From assembly GCF_003597395.2 (NCBI RefSeq), contig NC_133772.1, positions 136,893,545-136,957,544 on the forward strand: 64,000 bases of DNA. Reading direction: 5' to 3'. This stretch comes from Chelonoidis abingdonii. Lineage: Eukaryota > Chordata > Testudines > Testudinidae. The translations under genes were made by a program, and so were the position numbers. The notes beneath the pieces were generated by a model that saw only the letters and a list, made by a program, of their open reading frames with translations, ran no database searches and was not told the DNA's origin. Below are positions 21,905-33,074 of this stretch, one piece after another; position 1 is the first letter of the stretch, and each line of letters starts with the position of its first letter.

Positions 21905-23035
21905 ACACACCACCTGAGGGTCTCAGCCATCACAACCACCTTCAGTAGCCATCCCAGAGACACTCTCCCTCCACAAGTCACTACAGGCCACCATTGTTCA
22001 CAATGAGCTGTGGTGGATGGAATGAAAAGCCAACCAGGTTTGGAGTCAACTGCACTGAAATCTTGCAAGCTCAAGAGTTGGCCTCAGCTCACAGCAGTCT
22101 CACAAGAGTTGGTGATCTCCATTGAAGCTGTGCAGCCAGGCACTCCCCGGTTAAAGCAGTGTCCCCTTTTAAGGGGATTCTCCAGCACAAAGGATACTCT
22201 ATAGGAAAGTTAATATAGCCAAAGGCTCTCCTCTTGCTGGTGGATAGCAAGAGAAGATGAAACTCATCCTTCTTACTCTGCCCTTAACCACACTCCAGGA
22301 CCATGGCTCTCCATCCCTCCTGTCCACTCCCTACTGACAGATGGGTAGACCCATGGAGAACCCTTTGCCTTTGGAGTGAGGAGGAGGTAAATCCACACAG
22401 AGAAGGTCCCCTCCATGCATGGATCCTAAAGGTACGACGCAGCCATGCTGGCATCTCCAAAACTGGTCACTCAGCCAAGCCACATTGGAAGATTTAGAAC
22501 GGGGAGCAGTGCATTTGATGTAGCCAATTCGAAGGATTTAATTAGACTTTGGGTCCTTTGGTTGAACCATGGGGGTTCCTGAATGATTCTACCCCACCAA
22601 TTACCTTTTACAGGGATGTTTAAGGCATTTTTCCACATTAATCTTATCTTAACCAGCTGCTGAGTTGGATATATGCAGCTCAGCACTACTCTGTGCCCTT
22701 CAGAACTAAGATGGGTTACAGCAGTGCAGCATACTTCTCTACGAGCAAGATGTAATGGCTGAGCAGGAGATGACAAATTTGTGATCATACATTGATGTAT
22801 CTGACAATAGTGCCACTGATGCAATCTGGGTATGTTATGTTCCCCTTCAATCTGTGGAAAGCTCATAAAACTGTTATGCATATCCATATTTAAGCCTCCT
22901 AACCAAAATATATCCCTCCCCTCTTGCCATGTAGGCCCATTAATGGGGTTTTGATCTATTTAAAGAGGGGGCTTATTGCCTACTAAGGAGCACAATGACT
23001 TATTTGGATGTTTATTGGTTAAATGGTGACATTTA
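21905..23035. other. Unrecognised sequence with a Trp/Cys-rich minus-strand frame
   Basis: The minus strand 22471-22887 is open for 138 codons from ATG and stays open upstream for roughly 20 more. The peptide has clustered Trp and Cys (WHYCQIHQC, NWWGRII, PPWFNQR). I do not recognise it. No LTRs, polymerase motifs or membrane anchor adjoin it, so I leave it unnamed. Confidence 0.3.
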
Positions 23036-23041
23036 AACTAA

Positions 23042-23127
23042 ATAGGCCCCTCAGCTGGGGTAAACTGGCACAGTTTGACTTCAGTGGAGCTGTGCCAATA
23101 TAGGCCAGCTGAGAATCTGGTCCATTA
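23042..23127. mobile_element. Short palindromic MITE
   Basis: 'ggcccctcagctggggtaaa' is mirrored by 'aggccagctgagaatctggt', with 'gacttcagtggagctgtgcc' in the middle. Same type as 60385-60460. Confidence 0.65.
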
Positions 23128-23129
23128 AT

Positions 23130-23970
23130 AGCCAATATGAGCATGATTTCCCAATAGTTTCCCTGCCTCCTTGTTATAAGAGAGCACAGATGTCTTTCCT
23201 CTCTGGTAAATGTGGCAAGCAAGCCCCTTCATGGGTATCAGTGAGAGTGATTTAACTCTTTAGTGCTCTCCCTTGACAGTGAAATACAACACCTCCACAA
23301 GGGGGTTTAGCTTCTGCTGGAAACGATGAGTCCTTGCCTGAAATCCAATCTCCATGCGTGCAGGGGGAGGCTATATATAGCTGGTGCAGTGTTTTGCAAA
23401 CTACTGTAAGTAGCAAACATCATCCAGTAATGTTATTTGTAATTAGGACGTTCAGCTAAAGACAACTAACTCCCACTTGAACCCATTTTAAAAACACAAT
23501 CAGGAACTTCTTACAATGAGTCTGGAATGCCTCCAGCTACAACAGAGTTGTTGGCAGGTATAAAAATGGGCTGGCTCCTAGAGAATTTTTTCTTATTAAA
23601 AAAATTCTGTACTAAGAAATTACCTATTGTCAGATCATGTTTTGCCCACGCAACTAGCCAGATCTAAATGGAACAGACTGAGCCAAACTCAGTCCCCAAA
23701 CCACCACCCTGCAATACACAAAGCTGTTATCAACCCCCTTCCTCCAATCCTCCTGGTAGCAGAGTACACATAAACCATGGGAAGTAAACTGAGAAGGACT
23801 TTCCATAGCATTTCCTACCCAAAAGTGGGATTCTTGTATCAAAAGCACAGATCTATTTTACATCTTGTAAAGTTTTTTTTTAAATGCACCTGAGTATAAA
23901 AAAACCCTTGAGACTGTATATTCTAGGAACTGATCCTGCAGTCACTCCAGTTCAATGCACTTGAGCTAAA
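23130..23970. other. Unrecognised sequence
   Basis: A 'ctatatatag' at about 23371 resembles a TATA box, but no transcription unit follows. Nothing else recognised. Confidence 0.35.
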
Positions 23971-23974
23971 TGAA

Positions 23975-24150
23975 AGAGTAGATAGAGCAAGGGATTGGGA
24001 CTCAGAACACCTGGGTTCTATTCTTGTTTCTGCTGTTTCATCTCTCTGTGACTCAGTTCTCCCATCTGTAAAATGGGAATAATGATACTGACTTCCTTTG
24101 TGAAATGCTTTGAGATCTGGTAAAAAGCGCTAAGAGCCAGGTATTGTTAT
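23975..24150 (+). mobile_element. MIR SINE
   Basis: The head 'gagcaagggattgggactca' and 'acacctgggttctattctt' is followed by 'tgtgactcagttctcccatc', 'gtaaaatgggaataatgata' and 'gaaatgctttgagatctgg', the complete MIR order. Confidence 0.82.
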
Positions 24151-24154
24151 ACAT

Positions 24155-25115
24155 ACAGTAGCTACAGGATTGAGTAGTAATGCCGTAAGCCAGATGACAA
24201 GGGCATGGTTTCACACAGTTGATTTAACATTTCTATATAGTATTTTACCCAGCCATTACTCCAAAAAAGAAATGAACAAACACGCACAACACAATTTCAT
24301 TATTCTGTATTTAAATTGCCTACCTCATGCACATTTTCTCATGAATACATGAACTACTGACAGGGAACTGTTGAAATACTCAGCAACAGACCACACAATC
24401 TGCTTTTTTTAAAAAAAAACAAAGACAAAACTTGCAGACAGAAAACAGATACAAGAATGTTACAAATTCCATCATTGTTAGGGAACAGAGGAAGCACAAG
24501 GAGAAAAAAAATAGATCACAACTTTTCAAACAACTAAATGAAAGATGGAAGTCATTTTCCTAGAGAGAACAATTGAAAGGCCAAACAACACAGCACATGG
24601 AACAATATAAATCATTCACCAAAACATTAAAAATAAGTCAAACAATATCTCAGACCCCTCGAACAGGCTATGATGATGTCACACTTTAAGAATAAAAGTT
24701 TAAACTTGACTTGAATAATTCTCTGCAACTTCTGTGTGCTCAGTGCAACAGCTATTTCAAGGCATACTGGGATAAATTCTGATCTCAAATCCAGAGTAAC
24801 TCCATTATGTTTAGCTGTAAAGAACTGCTCCAGATTTTCAAAGGCATAATAAGAGTTTTGTCCACTGTATCTGAACATGCCCAGTATACCTGTATCCTCA
24901 TTTTCCCTGCAATGGTGCATACTGGATAATAAGTGACAGGCTGGAGTTTAAGAACTGATAAATAAATAGGAAAGCACAATAAATGTTCATAATTGTGATT
25001 GTATTCATAAAAGATCAGCTTATGTCACCCTGTGCATTCAAAACCTATTCAAGGTACTAGATCTAAGTGGTTGTGAAGCTAAAAATCTTTGTTCTAAGGA
25101 AGTAAAATAAGCACA
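24155..25115. other. Unrecognised AT-rich sequence
   Basis: A T/A switch tract lies at about 24403-24420. The minus-strand frames near 24627-24979 have no recognisable domain. Confidence 0.35.
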
Positions 25116-25117
25116 AG

Positions 25118-25136
25118 AACAAAACAAAACAAAACA
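25118..25136. repeat. (AACAA)n short tandem repeat
   Basis: About four units of an A-rich AAAAC pentamer. Confidence 0.75.
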
Positions 25137-25184
25137 CCAACCCGAAAACCTGTTCTGTGTAGAGGCAAATGTGCAGCACTGAAT

Positions 25185-25275
25185 GGGAGAGATTCTGCTC
25201 TTAGTTATACCAACTATAACTCCAGAGAAATACTTCTGAAGTTAATAGAGTTACTCCATTTTACCCTGGTAAAAA
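25185..25275. mobile_element. Short palindromic MITE relic
   Basis: 'agagattctgctcttagtta' and 'taccctggtaaaaatgaaag' bracket 'actccagagaaatacttctg' and 'gttaatagagttactccatt'. This is a decayed member of the 'subtitled' amniote MITEs with a 'ttcaatggagttactcc' core. Confidence 0.5.
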
Positions 25276-25319
25276 TGAAAGCACATAACCTAAAATTTGC
25301 AGTCCTGCCTCAGTCTCCC

Positions 25320-25806
25320 CTTCTGCTCATGGCTCCTTAAGAGCTCAATTATTGTTGGACAGGGATGTTAAGGCACTCCCCTTCTGGAGTCCATTTTATT
25401 TAGTCTTTACTTTCACTGGTTCTGCAGGCTCCAACCCCAGCTGGGTATCTGTCTCTTCAGGAGTACCCAACCAACCCTCCTTCCCCAGAGCTGGAGTCAG
25501 TTCCCTTACTACCAGTTGTACACTCTGCAACGCTCACTTACAATTGCTTCCTCAAGCCAGTTAGAACTTCCAAGGTTTCTGCCCTCCCTGGTGCTCCCAG
25601 CCCTACCTAGAGGATTAAACTCCTTTGGTCTTCTTCAGTAGCTCTTAAGCTTCTGTCCTGCCTGGCAACAGCGGTTTTCTTGCCTGGAGTGTTACTGGTG
25701 CCCCCTCAAGCTCCTTTTAAGTCCCACACCCAAAGCAGATGTAGCAGGGCAGGGATGACTGACCCAAGACCTCCAGGCCCTTAAAGATGCAGGCTGGCCT
25801 GTTACA
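25320..25806 (-). mobile_element. Probable LTR fragment
   Basis: The high-coordinate end reads '...ggcctgttaca', giving TGTAACAGGCC as the LTR start on the minus strand. A promoter-like 'gacttaaaaggagc' occurs about 85 bp inside. The body has the alternating C/T-rich composition of the other LTRs here, and a polyadenylation-like AATAAA lies on the minus strand near 25395. The low-coordinate end is not sharply defined. Confidence 0.55.
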
Positions 25807-26023
25807 AACCCCAATGTGATTTAGCCCATAGTCTTTAGGAAACCCCCAAACAATTTCACTACCTATTTTGCGATGTTGATTACATGTACAGGAACTGCCT
25901 GATTTATCTCAGACATTGAGATAAATCAGGCGGGCATACAGATGAAACTGTTGCTGCAATGAAGTGGATCAGAGTTTGCTATTAACCTAAGTGGAGTCGG
26001 GATTTCACTCCAGCTGTTAAGCT

Positions 26024-26178
26024 CAATTCTGCTTTCATATACACCCATGCAAGCTTCATTACAGTCAGTGGACCATCTTTTGTAAATGGGTGCTACTTCA
26101 GTGCAGTCAACCCATGTATACCCACTGAGAATCTTATCCAGTGTGAGTTACTCATGCATATTTGAAAGCAGAATTGGC
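26024..26178. mobile_element. Palindromic MITE (155 bp)
   Basis: CAATTCTGCTTTCA at the left is mirrored by TGAAAGCAGAATTG at the right, a perfect 14-bp inverted pair. The body has 'tacagtcagtggaccat' and 'cccatgtatacccactgaga'. Confidence 0.75.
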
Positions 26179-26184
26179 AGAAGT

Positions 26185-26762
26185 GATGCCATGTTTAAAA
26201 ACTACAGTATCATCATACCATGGCCAACAAAACATATGCTTAGTTGCATGAAACAGTTCTAGCTTTCCTTTATTGTTTCAGTTTCTTTTCATATCCCATT
26301 TTATCCTAACTTCTCCATTCTCTGGTCCACTCAGTGAGCTCTTAACCCGTGGTTTTTATATTTCTAGGTTAAAAATAGTCTCATTGGAAACCCTATCTCA
26401 GGAACCCAGTATATAGTGCTAATTATGTGCTTTCTCTGAAAGTCAGATTCTCAGCTTGGGTAAATGATTTCAACAGTACTAGTTCTGTTTACACAACCCC
26501 ATTTTTTTTTGCCAGTTACCTGGGTTCAGATGTGACCTCAAACCAGACTCCTAGGGCAGGGTGAGCTGTCATGAACATAAAAGATGCAGCGGACATCACA
26601 TTCCAGAAGCCTATATTTGTAACTGAGGGCCAATATTGCACTGATAGCTTGCTGGCCTTCACAAGTAAAGATTTCATAAAGGAGTAGGTTGCAGTGTGAA
26701 AAATAAGTTGACAGTGCTGCTTAGAATTCCATTCAAATTAGTTAAATCTGTGCTCTGCAGAC
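26185..26762. other. Unrecognised sequence
   Basis: No repeat family or gene seen. Confidence 0.35.
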
Positions 26763-26770
26763 CTGATTTT

Positions 26771-27267
26771 TAGGGTTGCCAGGTGTCTGGTTTTTGACCG
26801 GAAATCCAGTCAGCACTCCTGATGGGCCACTGAATCTGGTTACCTGCAGTAACGGGCTTACGCCACTGGGGGGCGGGAAGCATAGCAGCTGCTGCTGCTG
26901 GAGCCTGGAGGTGGAGAGAGATACTGGCAGCTCCCCTGCCCTGCCCCCAAATGCAGCTCACCCTGCCCCATCCTGCCCCACTCACCTTTCCACCTCTGAA
27001 GCACGTCTCTCCTTCCTCCACCTATTCACCCCCAAGTCTGTCTTTCTCTCCAATGTCCTGCTCCAGTCACCCCTAGAGCCCTACTCAGCTGGCAGGGGGA
27101 GGGTGGTGGAGAGAGCAGTGAGCAATGGTGGTGGGGGGAGAAGAAGAGCGGAGGGGCTGCGAGGGAAAGAGATGCTGCAAAGGATGGGGTCTCAGGAAAG
27201 AAGCAGAGCAGGGGAGGTTCCACCGCTCAGTGTCCAGTTTTCACAAATGAGAAAGCTGGCCACTCTA
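26771..27267. mobile_element. hAT-type element, GGGTTGCCAGG family (497 bp)
   Basis: The left end TAGGGTTGCCAG and the inverted right end TAGAGTGGCCAG match at 10 of 12. Flanking octamers CTGATTTT (26763-26770) and TTGATTCT (27268-27275) match at 6 of 8. The GC-rich centre contains the 172-codon frame (26776-27294), which is compositional and not a gene. Confidence 0.75.
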
Positions 27268-27275
27268 TTGATTCT

Positions 27276-27655
27276 CCATTGCTTACTCACATGAGTAGTT
27301 CCTGTGAATTCAGGGGGACCACTCACACACGTACTATCAGTGAGTAACTGTTCCAGGATCAAATCCCTGGGACATTTGAAGGAGAGAGTCACAGTCAGTG
27401 CCCAAAAGTTTGGGCCCCTCCCCTTTACCCAAAAGCACAAAACAGGAAAGAATATTCACATGGGAGCCAAGAGCAAATACCAGAGGCATGAATCCTGAAT
27501 TAATTTCTTTGGGGTTTCAGAGCTTAATTAAAATAAGAACACACAAGGCCAGACAAGCCCATTGGCACACGCCAAGATGACAGTGACTAGAGCTTTTTTT
27601 TTATTATTTGTTTTGTTTCTTGTAGTTAAGTGACATTTGCATGAAGCCAGAAAAA
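27276..27655. other. Unrecognised sequence between two hAT copies
   Basis: Ordinary DNA with a short poly-T near 27595; nothing recognised. Confidence 0.35.
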
Positions 27656-27659
27656 GTCA

Positions 27660-27800
27660 GCATTATGCAGGTGCCATCCCGAGGGAGGGGGAATGTAGTG
27701 AGCGAGGGGGGCGGGGTGCTGTGGGAAAGGGAGGGTTGCCTTTCGGAAAGGGTGGGGCTAGGGTGTTCGGTTTTGTGTGATTAGAAAGTTGGCAACCCTA
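27660..27800. mobile_element. Right-end fragment of GGGTTGCCAGG hAT family
   Basis: 'gtgttcggttttgtgtgatt' followed by 'agaaagttggcaacccta' equals the right end of the 26771 element, better preserved. The left half is missing. Confidence 0.7.
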
Positions 27801-27858
27801 GATTGTTGGTTGGCTTGAGGCCCATCAGCCCCGATGACCTGCCACCCCAGTATGGTGC

Positions 27859-28768
27859 TGTGAGGGGGTTGCTCTATTCACTACTGGACAGTGCCACCTC
27901 CTGGCAGTTCTGAGGATTAACTTGGAAGGAGTGTTGGCCTGATCAGCAGTAACACCTTGCCAGTTTCTCCTCTGCAGACCCTCTCTTGGTCTCTGGCGCT
28001 GCAGGTGTCCTCTTTGTCCTCCTTCTCATGACTCACCTTCCAGCAGGGTCACTATTTTGGTTTCACTTTCTAGGGGTGGAGGAGGATATCCAAGTTCCTG
28101 CTCTTCAGCAGTCTAAGGCAGTCTTCTGCTTCACTGCCTCATAGTGCTAGGGGAACCCAGGCCCACCCAGGCTTCAGGTTACAGCCCAGGGACCCTCTAC
28201 ACAGCAGCTGAGGTTCATTCCTTGCACCTTGCTGCTTTTCCCTGAGCCACTTCCATATCTCCTGGCCTTCCCCGCACCTCTGGATTTGCCAATCTCCTCA
28301 CTCCCAAGCAGTACTTTTAGGCAACTTGTCTCTGTGTTAATTCATTTCCTCCCCGGGGGGGGGTGTCTTTCTCCTCCCCTCAGTTTCACCTCTCATTTCT
28401 TTACCTGCCTCTTGGGCTTCTCCACCATTCTTATGAGCTCCTTACAGGCCCCATGGCACTTCCTTTCTCTTGCCTCAATCTCATAGGTAATTGCACTAGT
28501 CACAGCCCACAGGTCTTCCTCCCAGTTTACTTGGCTCTGAGTTTATATCTTTTCCTGTGAACTGTCCCCTCTAGGACCATGATTTCAGGATGCCCGTATT
28601 TCCAGTTTCCTGTCTTTTGTAGAAGCCCCACTTGTCCCTCCCTGGTAAGCTTGTCTCTAATTAGCTGCCTCCAGCCTAAAGCTCCCCTATTTGCAGCCTA
28701 ATTAGCTGATTGAGCCCACCTCTAATTCAGCTCTTACCAGCCTAGTGTGGGGAGCATACTCCATCACA
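27859..28768 (-). mobile_element. Solo LTR (910 bp) with perfect 5-bp target duplication
   Basis: The ends are TGTGAGGGGG and ...CTCCATCACA, so minus-strand TGTGATGGAG...CCCCCTCACA. GGTGC is found directly outside both ends (27854-27858 and 28769-28773). Shared motifs with the 62714 LTR include 'gggtccctgggctg' and 'gggttcccc' on the minus strand. A promoter-like 'agatataaac' lies near 28545 on the minus strand. No internal gag-pol remains. Frames at 28229-28560 lie inside it and are not genes. Confidence 0.9.
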
Positions 28769-28774
28769 GGTGCC

Positions 28775-28855
28775 TTCACTGAGGCAAGGACTCCATCTTT
28801 TATTTGCCTGTGAAGAGTCCTGCATACATATGGCATTAGATAAATAATAAATGTT
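28775..28855 (+). mobile_element. L2/MIR 3' tail relic
   Basis: 'gaggcaaggactccatcttt' then 'catatggcattagataaata' followed by 'ataaatgtta', the terminal part of an L2/MIR tail adjoining the solo LTR. Confidence 0.6.
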
Positions 28856-28859
28856 ATAG

Positions 28860-29285
28860 TAATTATTATTTATGTGCTTTATAATGGACCTATATTGTTG
28901 TTCATTGTGCATTTGGTTTATTTGCCATTCCTGTTTAATGATAAAAGTTATTATCTTCCTTTGGTCTTTCTAGCTTCTGTCAATTGACCAATCATATACT
29001 TTTTAGTCTAAGTGATATTAAATACCATAGATGCAGAATTTTATGGGTTTTTTTTTAATTTAAATCCTCAGTCCTGGTGCATGCTGGTACTTTCAATGCA
29101 CTACGATATTCCCAATAGTCTTTATTCTCAGTAGCATAGCTGAGTGCCCTGTCCTACAATTCTAAAATGTAGAGCCTTAGAGAACGTTTTGAGGACTTAT
29201 TCTATTTATAGAAAAAAAGTTTGGCGGGCAGCCCTGAGAATTTAGCTGACCGTTGATGGTATATCTAACGTATCCATCCGTGTGG
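28860..29285. other. Unrecognised sequence
   Basis: No feature recognised. Confidence 0.35.
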
Positions 29286-29289
29286 TTTC

Positions 29290-29612
29290 TAGGGAGCAAC
29301 AACAATACTTTGCATTTAACCTTCCATCCACAGATTTCAAAGCACTTTACAAATGTGCATGGATTAAGCCTTACAACACCACTGCGAGGCAGTGAAGTAT
29401 TAACCCCATTACATAGGAGAAAAAAAATGGAGTCATAGAGTCTGATTTTCAGAAGTGCTGAGCACCAGTTACCCCACCTGAATTCACTGGGCGCTGCAGG
29501 TGCTCAGCAATTCTGAAAACCAGTCAGTGGCTGGACTAAGAATAGAATCCTAGAGTTGCAATGTGCCAGAATTTCCACTCCTAATCCCCTGCTCTAACCA
29601 CTAAAGAATATT
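29290..29612 (-). mobile_element. MIR SINE interrupted by a palindromic MITE
   Basis: The tail side 'ttcaaagcactttacaaatg', 'gcgaggcagtgaagtattaa' and 'ccccattacataggagaaaa' stops at 29440. MIR-like sequence resumes at 29524 ('gtggctggactaagaataga', 'tcccctgctctaaccactaa'). The 83 bp between are the MITE listed next. Confidence 0.72.
29441..29523. mobile_element. Palindromic MITE nested in MIR
   Basis: 'tgattttcagaagtgctgag' and 'tgctcagcaattctgaaaac' form an inverted pair around 'gaattcactgggcgctgcag'. The same motif family is widespread in amniotes. Confidence 0.7.
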
Positions 29613-29929
29613 CCTTATGACTTCAGTTACCACTCTACCAGTAAAATGAAATATTGGCAATACATCACTTCTCTATATAGGACAGAATATAAAATTGAAC
29701 AAAATATCACTTTATCCATGGCTTGGCTATACCAACACACACAGTACACTGAGTAAATGTGCTTTTAATTTCATCATGTGCTCCAGTTTCAAAAGAGGGC
29801 AGATGCCTTCATTACACATGCCACATTAAAGTTGATCTCATCTACTGAACTGGTCTCACAGTTTTTAATTAACTGTTTAACACCTAAAATAAAGAAATCC
29901 CCAGTTAAAGCTCAGCAAACTTTCCCGTA

Positions 29930-30300
29930 AAAGGATTACGCAGAGATACATAAGGAAGCTGACTTTCTTGAACGACTTTGCTCTCAAACCACTAGCACAC
30001 ATTGTGATAATAACATGATCGTTTCTCCATCAAACAGCAGCTGTGTAAATGAGCCACATTTGTGCTGCACTTCAAGTTATCTTCTGCTGTTTATTGTGAA
30101 GTAGTGTTCAAATCAATCAGCATGCCAACTAAATAAGATCTAAACTAACTGCTGTTGTAATTAATCTCAAATCTCATATGGGTATAATAATATTTCTAAC
30201 TGACAGAAGCGAGAAAATAAAACCAGATTGACCAAAATTAACCTATCTTCAGTGAGCAGAGACCTCTACACATTAGTTTATGTGAAGTATTTAATGTTAT
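29930..30300. promoter_or_regulatory. Candidate conserved non-coding element (speculative)
   Basis: A block free of repeat motifs, AT-rich with CAGCTG (E-box), TAATTAAT-like and TGTTTATTG motifs and few CpGs. This is the texture of vertebrate developmental enhancers. The idea rests only on composition and motif density. Confidence 0.2.
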
Positions 30301-30479
30301 ACTTTAGCAAACAGGTAAAAAAACCTCCATACTTTTGTTGGCATTATTCTATGCTAACACAGTTTTCAGTTAACTGGTTCCACAGCTAAACTTGTTCCAT
30401 CTAACAGGCAGCATGTGACATCTTGCTCCAGACACCCAGAATTGTGAGCCATTGCATTACTGCTCTGCCTCAGCACAAG

Positions 30480-31110
30480 TGAGCTTTGCTGCTAAGCTGT
30501 GTGCTACTTCTGACACACCAGTTTGTCTGTCTTGGCAGCAAACTCTTCAGGACTGTGCCAGGCTAAACCTTGTCTTGCATGTAACTATCAGTGAACCCTA
30601 GTTCCCCAGAAATGGCTCCCTGCAGCATCCAGTCCCCCTCACTGAAGTTATGTTTGGGGCCTCCAAAGAGACAGTGTACACCCCAGCCTGTTCGGTTAAG
30701 TGAGGCTTCCACCTCCACAGTTAATATCCAGCACTCAATATTGTAATAAAAACAAGAATGAGTTTGCTAATTAAGAACAGAGATTTAAGTGATGCTAACA
30801 AAGAATCAATGAGATGGATATGTTACAAATAAAACAACACAAAACACACTTTCTAGTGACTCAAACATGTTTAGCAAGTTACAATCTCTGTCTAAGCAGG
30901 TTATATCAAGTTTCGCTCAGCTCTTGCCTTTCAGGCTAAGAGGATCCAGCTATTATGGGCTCAAAAGGTGCTGTCCCCTAGTTTTATGCTCCACCTCCCA
31001 AACACATCTGAAGAACGTACTTCCAGCACACACTTATAACTCACTATGCACAGCCCATACACACCTCATGGAATGGTTTTCAGGAGTAGCGTGTCATCAG
31101 TTTACATAGG
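30480..31110. repeat. Possible LTR-retroelement fragment, unclassified
   Basis: 'gagtttgctaattaagaaca', 'gagatttaagtgatgctaac' and 'aaaacacactttctagtgac' resemble a reiterated reptile LTR-element segment. I find no termini and assign it weakly. Confidence 0.25.
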
Positions 31111-31224
31111 ATACATTGCATGACTCCTTTGGGGTCTATATTATCACAACAGTGTGTTAGGGCAATGAGTTTGTCAAGCCTGATATAAGTTAGCACATGG
31201 GAGGCCTCTGCAAGTTGGCATTGA

Positions 31225-31500
31225 GTATGAATTAGGATCGGGCTCAGGAAGTGGGCTGGGAGTTAGAAAACCTGAGCTCAGTTCCCTGTTCTGTCGCTGA
31301 CCACTGGGTGACCTTGAGCACATCTCTTCATTTCTCCGTGCTTCTGTTTCCCCTCCTGCACTTTGTCCGTCTCGTCCCTTTGAGAGTGTCAGTTCTTTGG
31401 GACAGGGACCATCTCTTAATGTGCCTTTATACAGGCTCAAGCACACTGAGGACACAACCTTGATTTGAGCTCCTAGGTGCCAGTCTAATATAAATAATAA
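31225..31500 (+). mobile_element. MIR SINE with L2-type tail
   Basis: 'aaaacctgagctcagttccc', 'tgggtgaccttgagcacatc', 'gcttctgtttcccctcctgc' then 'cagttctttgggacagggac' and 'gctcctaggtgccagtctaa' give head, core and tail in order. Confidence 0.82.
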
Positions 31501-31629
31501 CAATCTGATTCTAAGTCTCTCGCACCCTTAAAGAGATCTGAAGAACATAAAAAACACATAGGATACAAGAAAAATATTAAGTCAATGTGAAATACTGGCC
31601 TGTAATTCAATTTATGATTCTTAGTAAAT

Positions 31630-31830
31630 CTGGGATGAAATTTTCCTAAATGGCTAAGTGATCCTCAATGGCAGCTAAGCACCAAACACCACTGAACTCA
31701 ATGGGAATTAGGCACCTAAATACCTTTGAGGATGTGGGCCTAAGTCCAGTTTTCAAAAGTGACTTGGGCCCTCAGGTGCCTAAATCCCATTGATTCCAGG
31801 TCCTGGGCAATTTTAAAAATGAGACTTAGT
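31630..31830. mobile_element. Palindromic MITE pair relic
   Basis: 'gaactcaatgggaattaggc' and 'tcaggtgcctaaatcccatt' with 'agttttcaaaagtgacttgg' form overlapping imperfect palindromes of the same amniote family as 21795-21900. Confidence 0.55.
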
Positions 31831-31834
31831 TGCT

Positions 31835-33070
31835 TAACTCATTTTACCAAATAATTAATTCACCTTTTGCCTGGTTTATGAGCAGACCATGATATATATT
31901 TTTTTTTTTTACAAATGTGTTTGATTCAAAATTATTTGTTGAATCATTTCAAATAACTTTGCTGAACAGTTATTTATCTGTGGCTTGTTCACTATTTGAA
32001 ATTCAAAGGTCAAGTTGTAGGGCCCTATTTTTAGGCTGGGTGTCTGTTCCTTGATTGGAATTGTGCTTCAGGTGTGAACACCCATGGCAAATCGATTTCC
32101 CTCTTAACCTTCCCCTCCCAGCCTGCCCATTCCCTCGTCTAACCTCCTTCCTCTTCAAATGACTGCTGGAGTGGCTGGCTCTGAAGTGCCCTGAAGTGGA
32201 TGAACCCCTGAAGTGGCATCAGCAGGTGGCTCACTGAGGGGAAACAAGGGGGGTTGGTTGTCATGGCACACAAGGATGAAGGCTGCTGTCATTGGAGCTG
32301 TATGTTATATTTTCAAATATCTTTTCCATTGGCCTAGTTGTGCAGCATGGGGTGAGGATTACCTCAGATGCCACAACAACGGGTGCAGTATAAGAAAATA
32401 GATTAGATAACAATTACTTGTTTGTCTATAGGTTGTGTTTTCACTTGGTTAATAGCAGGTAGCCTTTCACTTTTCAAAGGGTTCAGAGTACAGGAGATTC
32501 TGAAGGGGGTAGGAGTTCTTCATCCCTGGCGGAGTCTGCTAAGGCAGCTGCAGGGCTAGTTGCACACCCCTCTATGAAGAGCACATCATCCCTCAGTCCA
32601 TTCTCCTCAGTCCTGCCCTCACTCCTCCCAATCCCCGCTTTAATCCCACATCAGCACAAGAGATGTCCCCAAAGCCCTGGGCTCTGAGGCACTCTGGGGA
32701 CAATCAGCTCTGGCACGAGTTCTAGCATGGGCCCCTTTTGGCCCAAAGAGGCTGGCACCGATTACACTGCCACTGAGTCCTAGGGGTTGAGGGAGGGGCA
32801 TGTTTTGTCGCTTATTGATGAGTCCTTAATGAGTTTACGTGGGTAGAATGGCAGGTTTAAGTATTTCATTGTGTTATTTTCAGCTGACTTTAATTAAACG
32901 TGACTTGGACCTTGTGTGTTTCAGTCACTTATGCTGAGGGCTTCTCCCGTTGGCATAGTTACTGCATCCCCGAGAAGCCCTCCCACTGACATAGTGCTGT
33001 CTATACTGGGGGTTAGGGCAGCATAACTGCCTCGCTCAGGGGTGTGTTTTTTTCTGTGTGTAGATCTGGC
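31835..33070. other. Unrecognised; part may be MITE-derived
   Basis: A 10-T run lies near 31900. 'cttctcccgttggcatagtt...ctactgggggttagggcagc' at 32940-33030 resembles a 'tgtctacac...' MITE fragment. No gene recognised. Confidence 0.35.
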
Positions 33071-33074
33071 CAGA

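Noticed and set aside
23366..23380. CTATATATAG as a promoter
   Set aside because: No transcribed feature, CpG island or exon follows it; single AT-rich motifs are expected by chance.
26776..27294. 172-codon plus-strand frame
   Set aside because: Coincides with the GC-rich body of the GGGTTGCCAGG hAT element.
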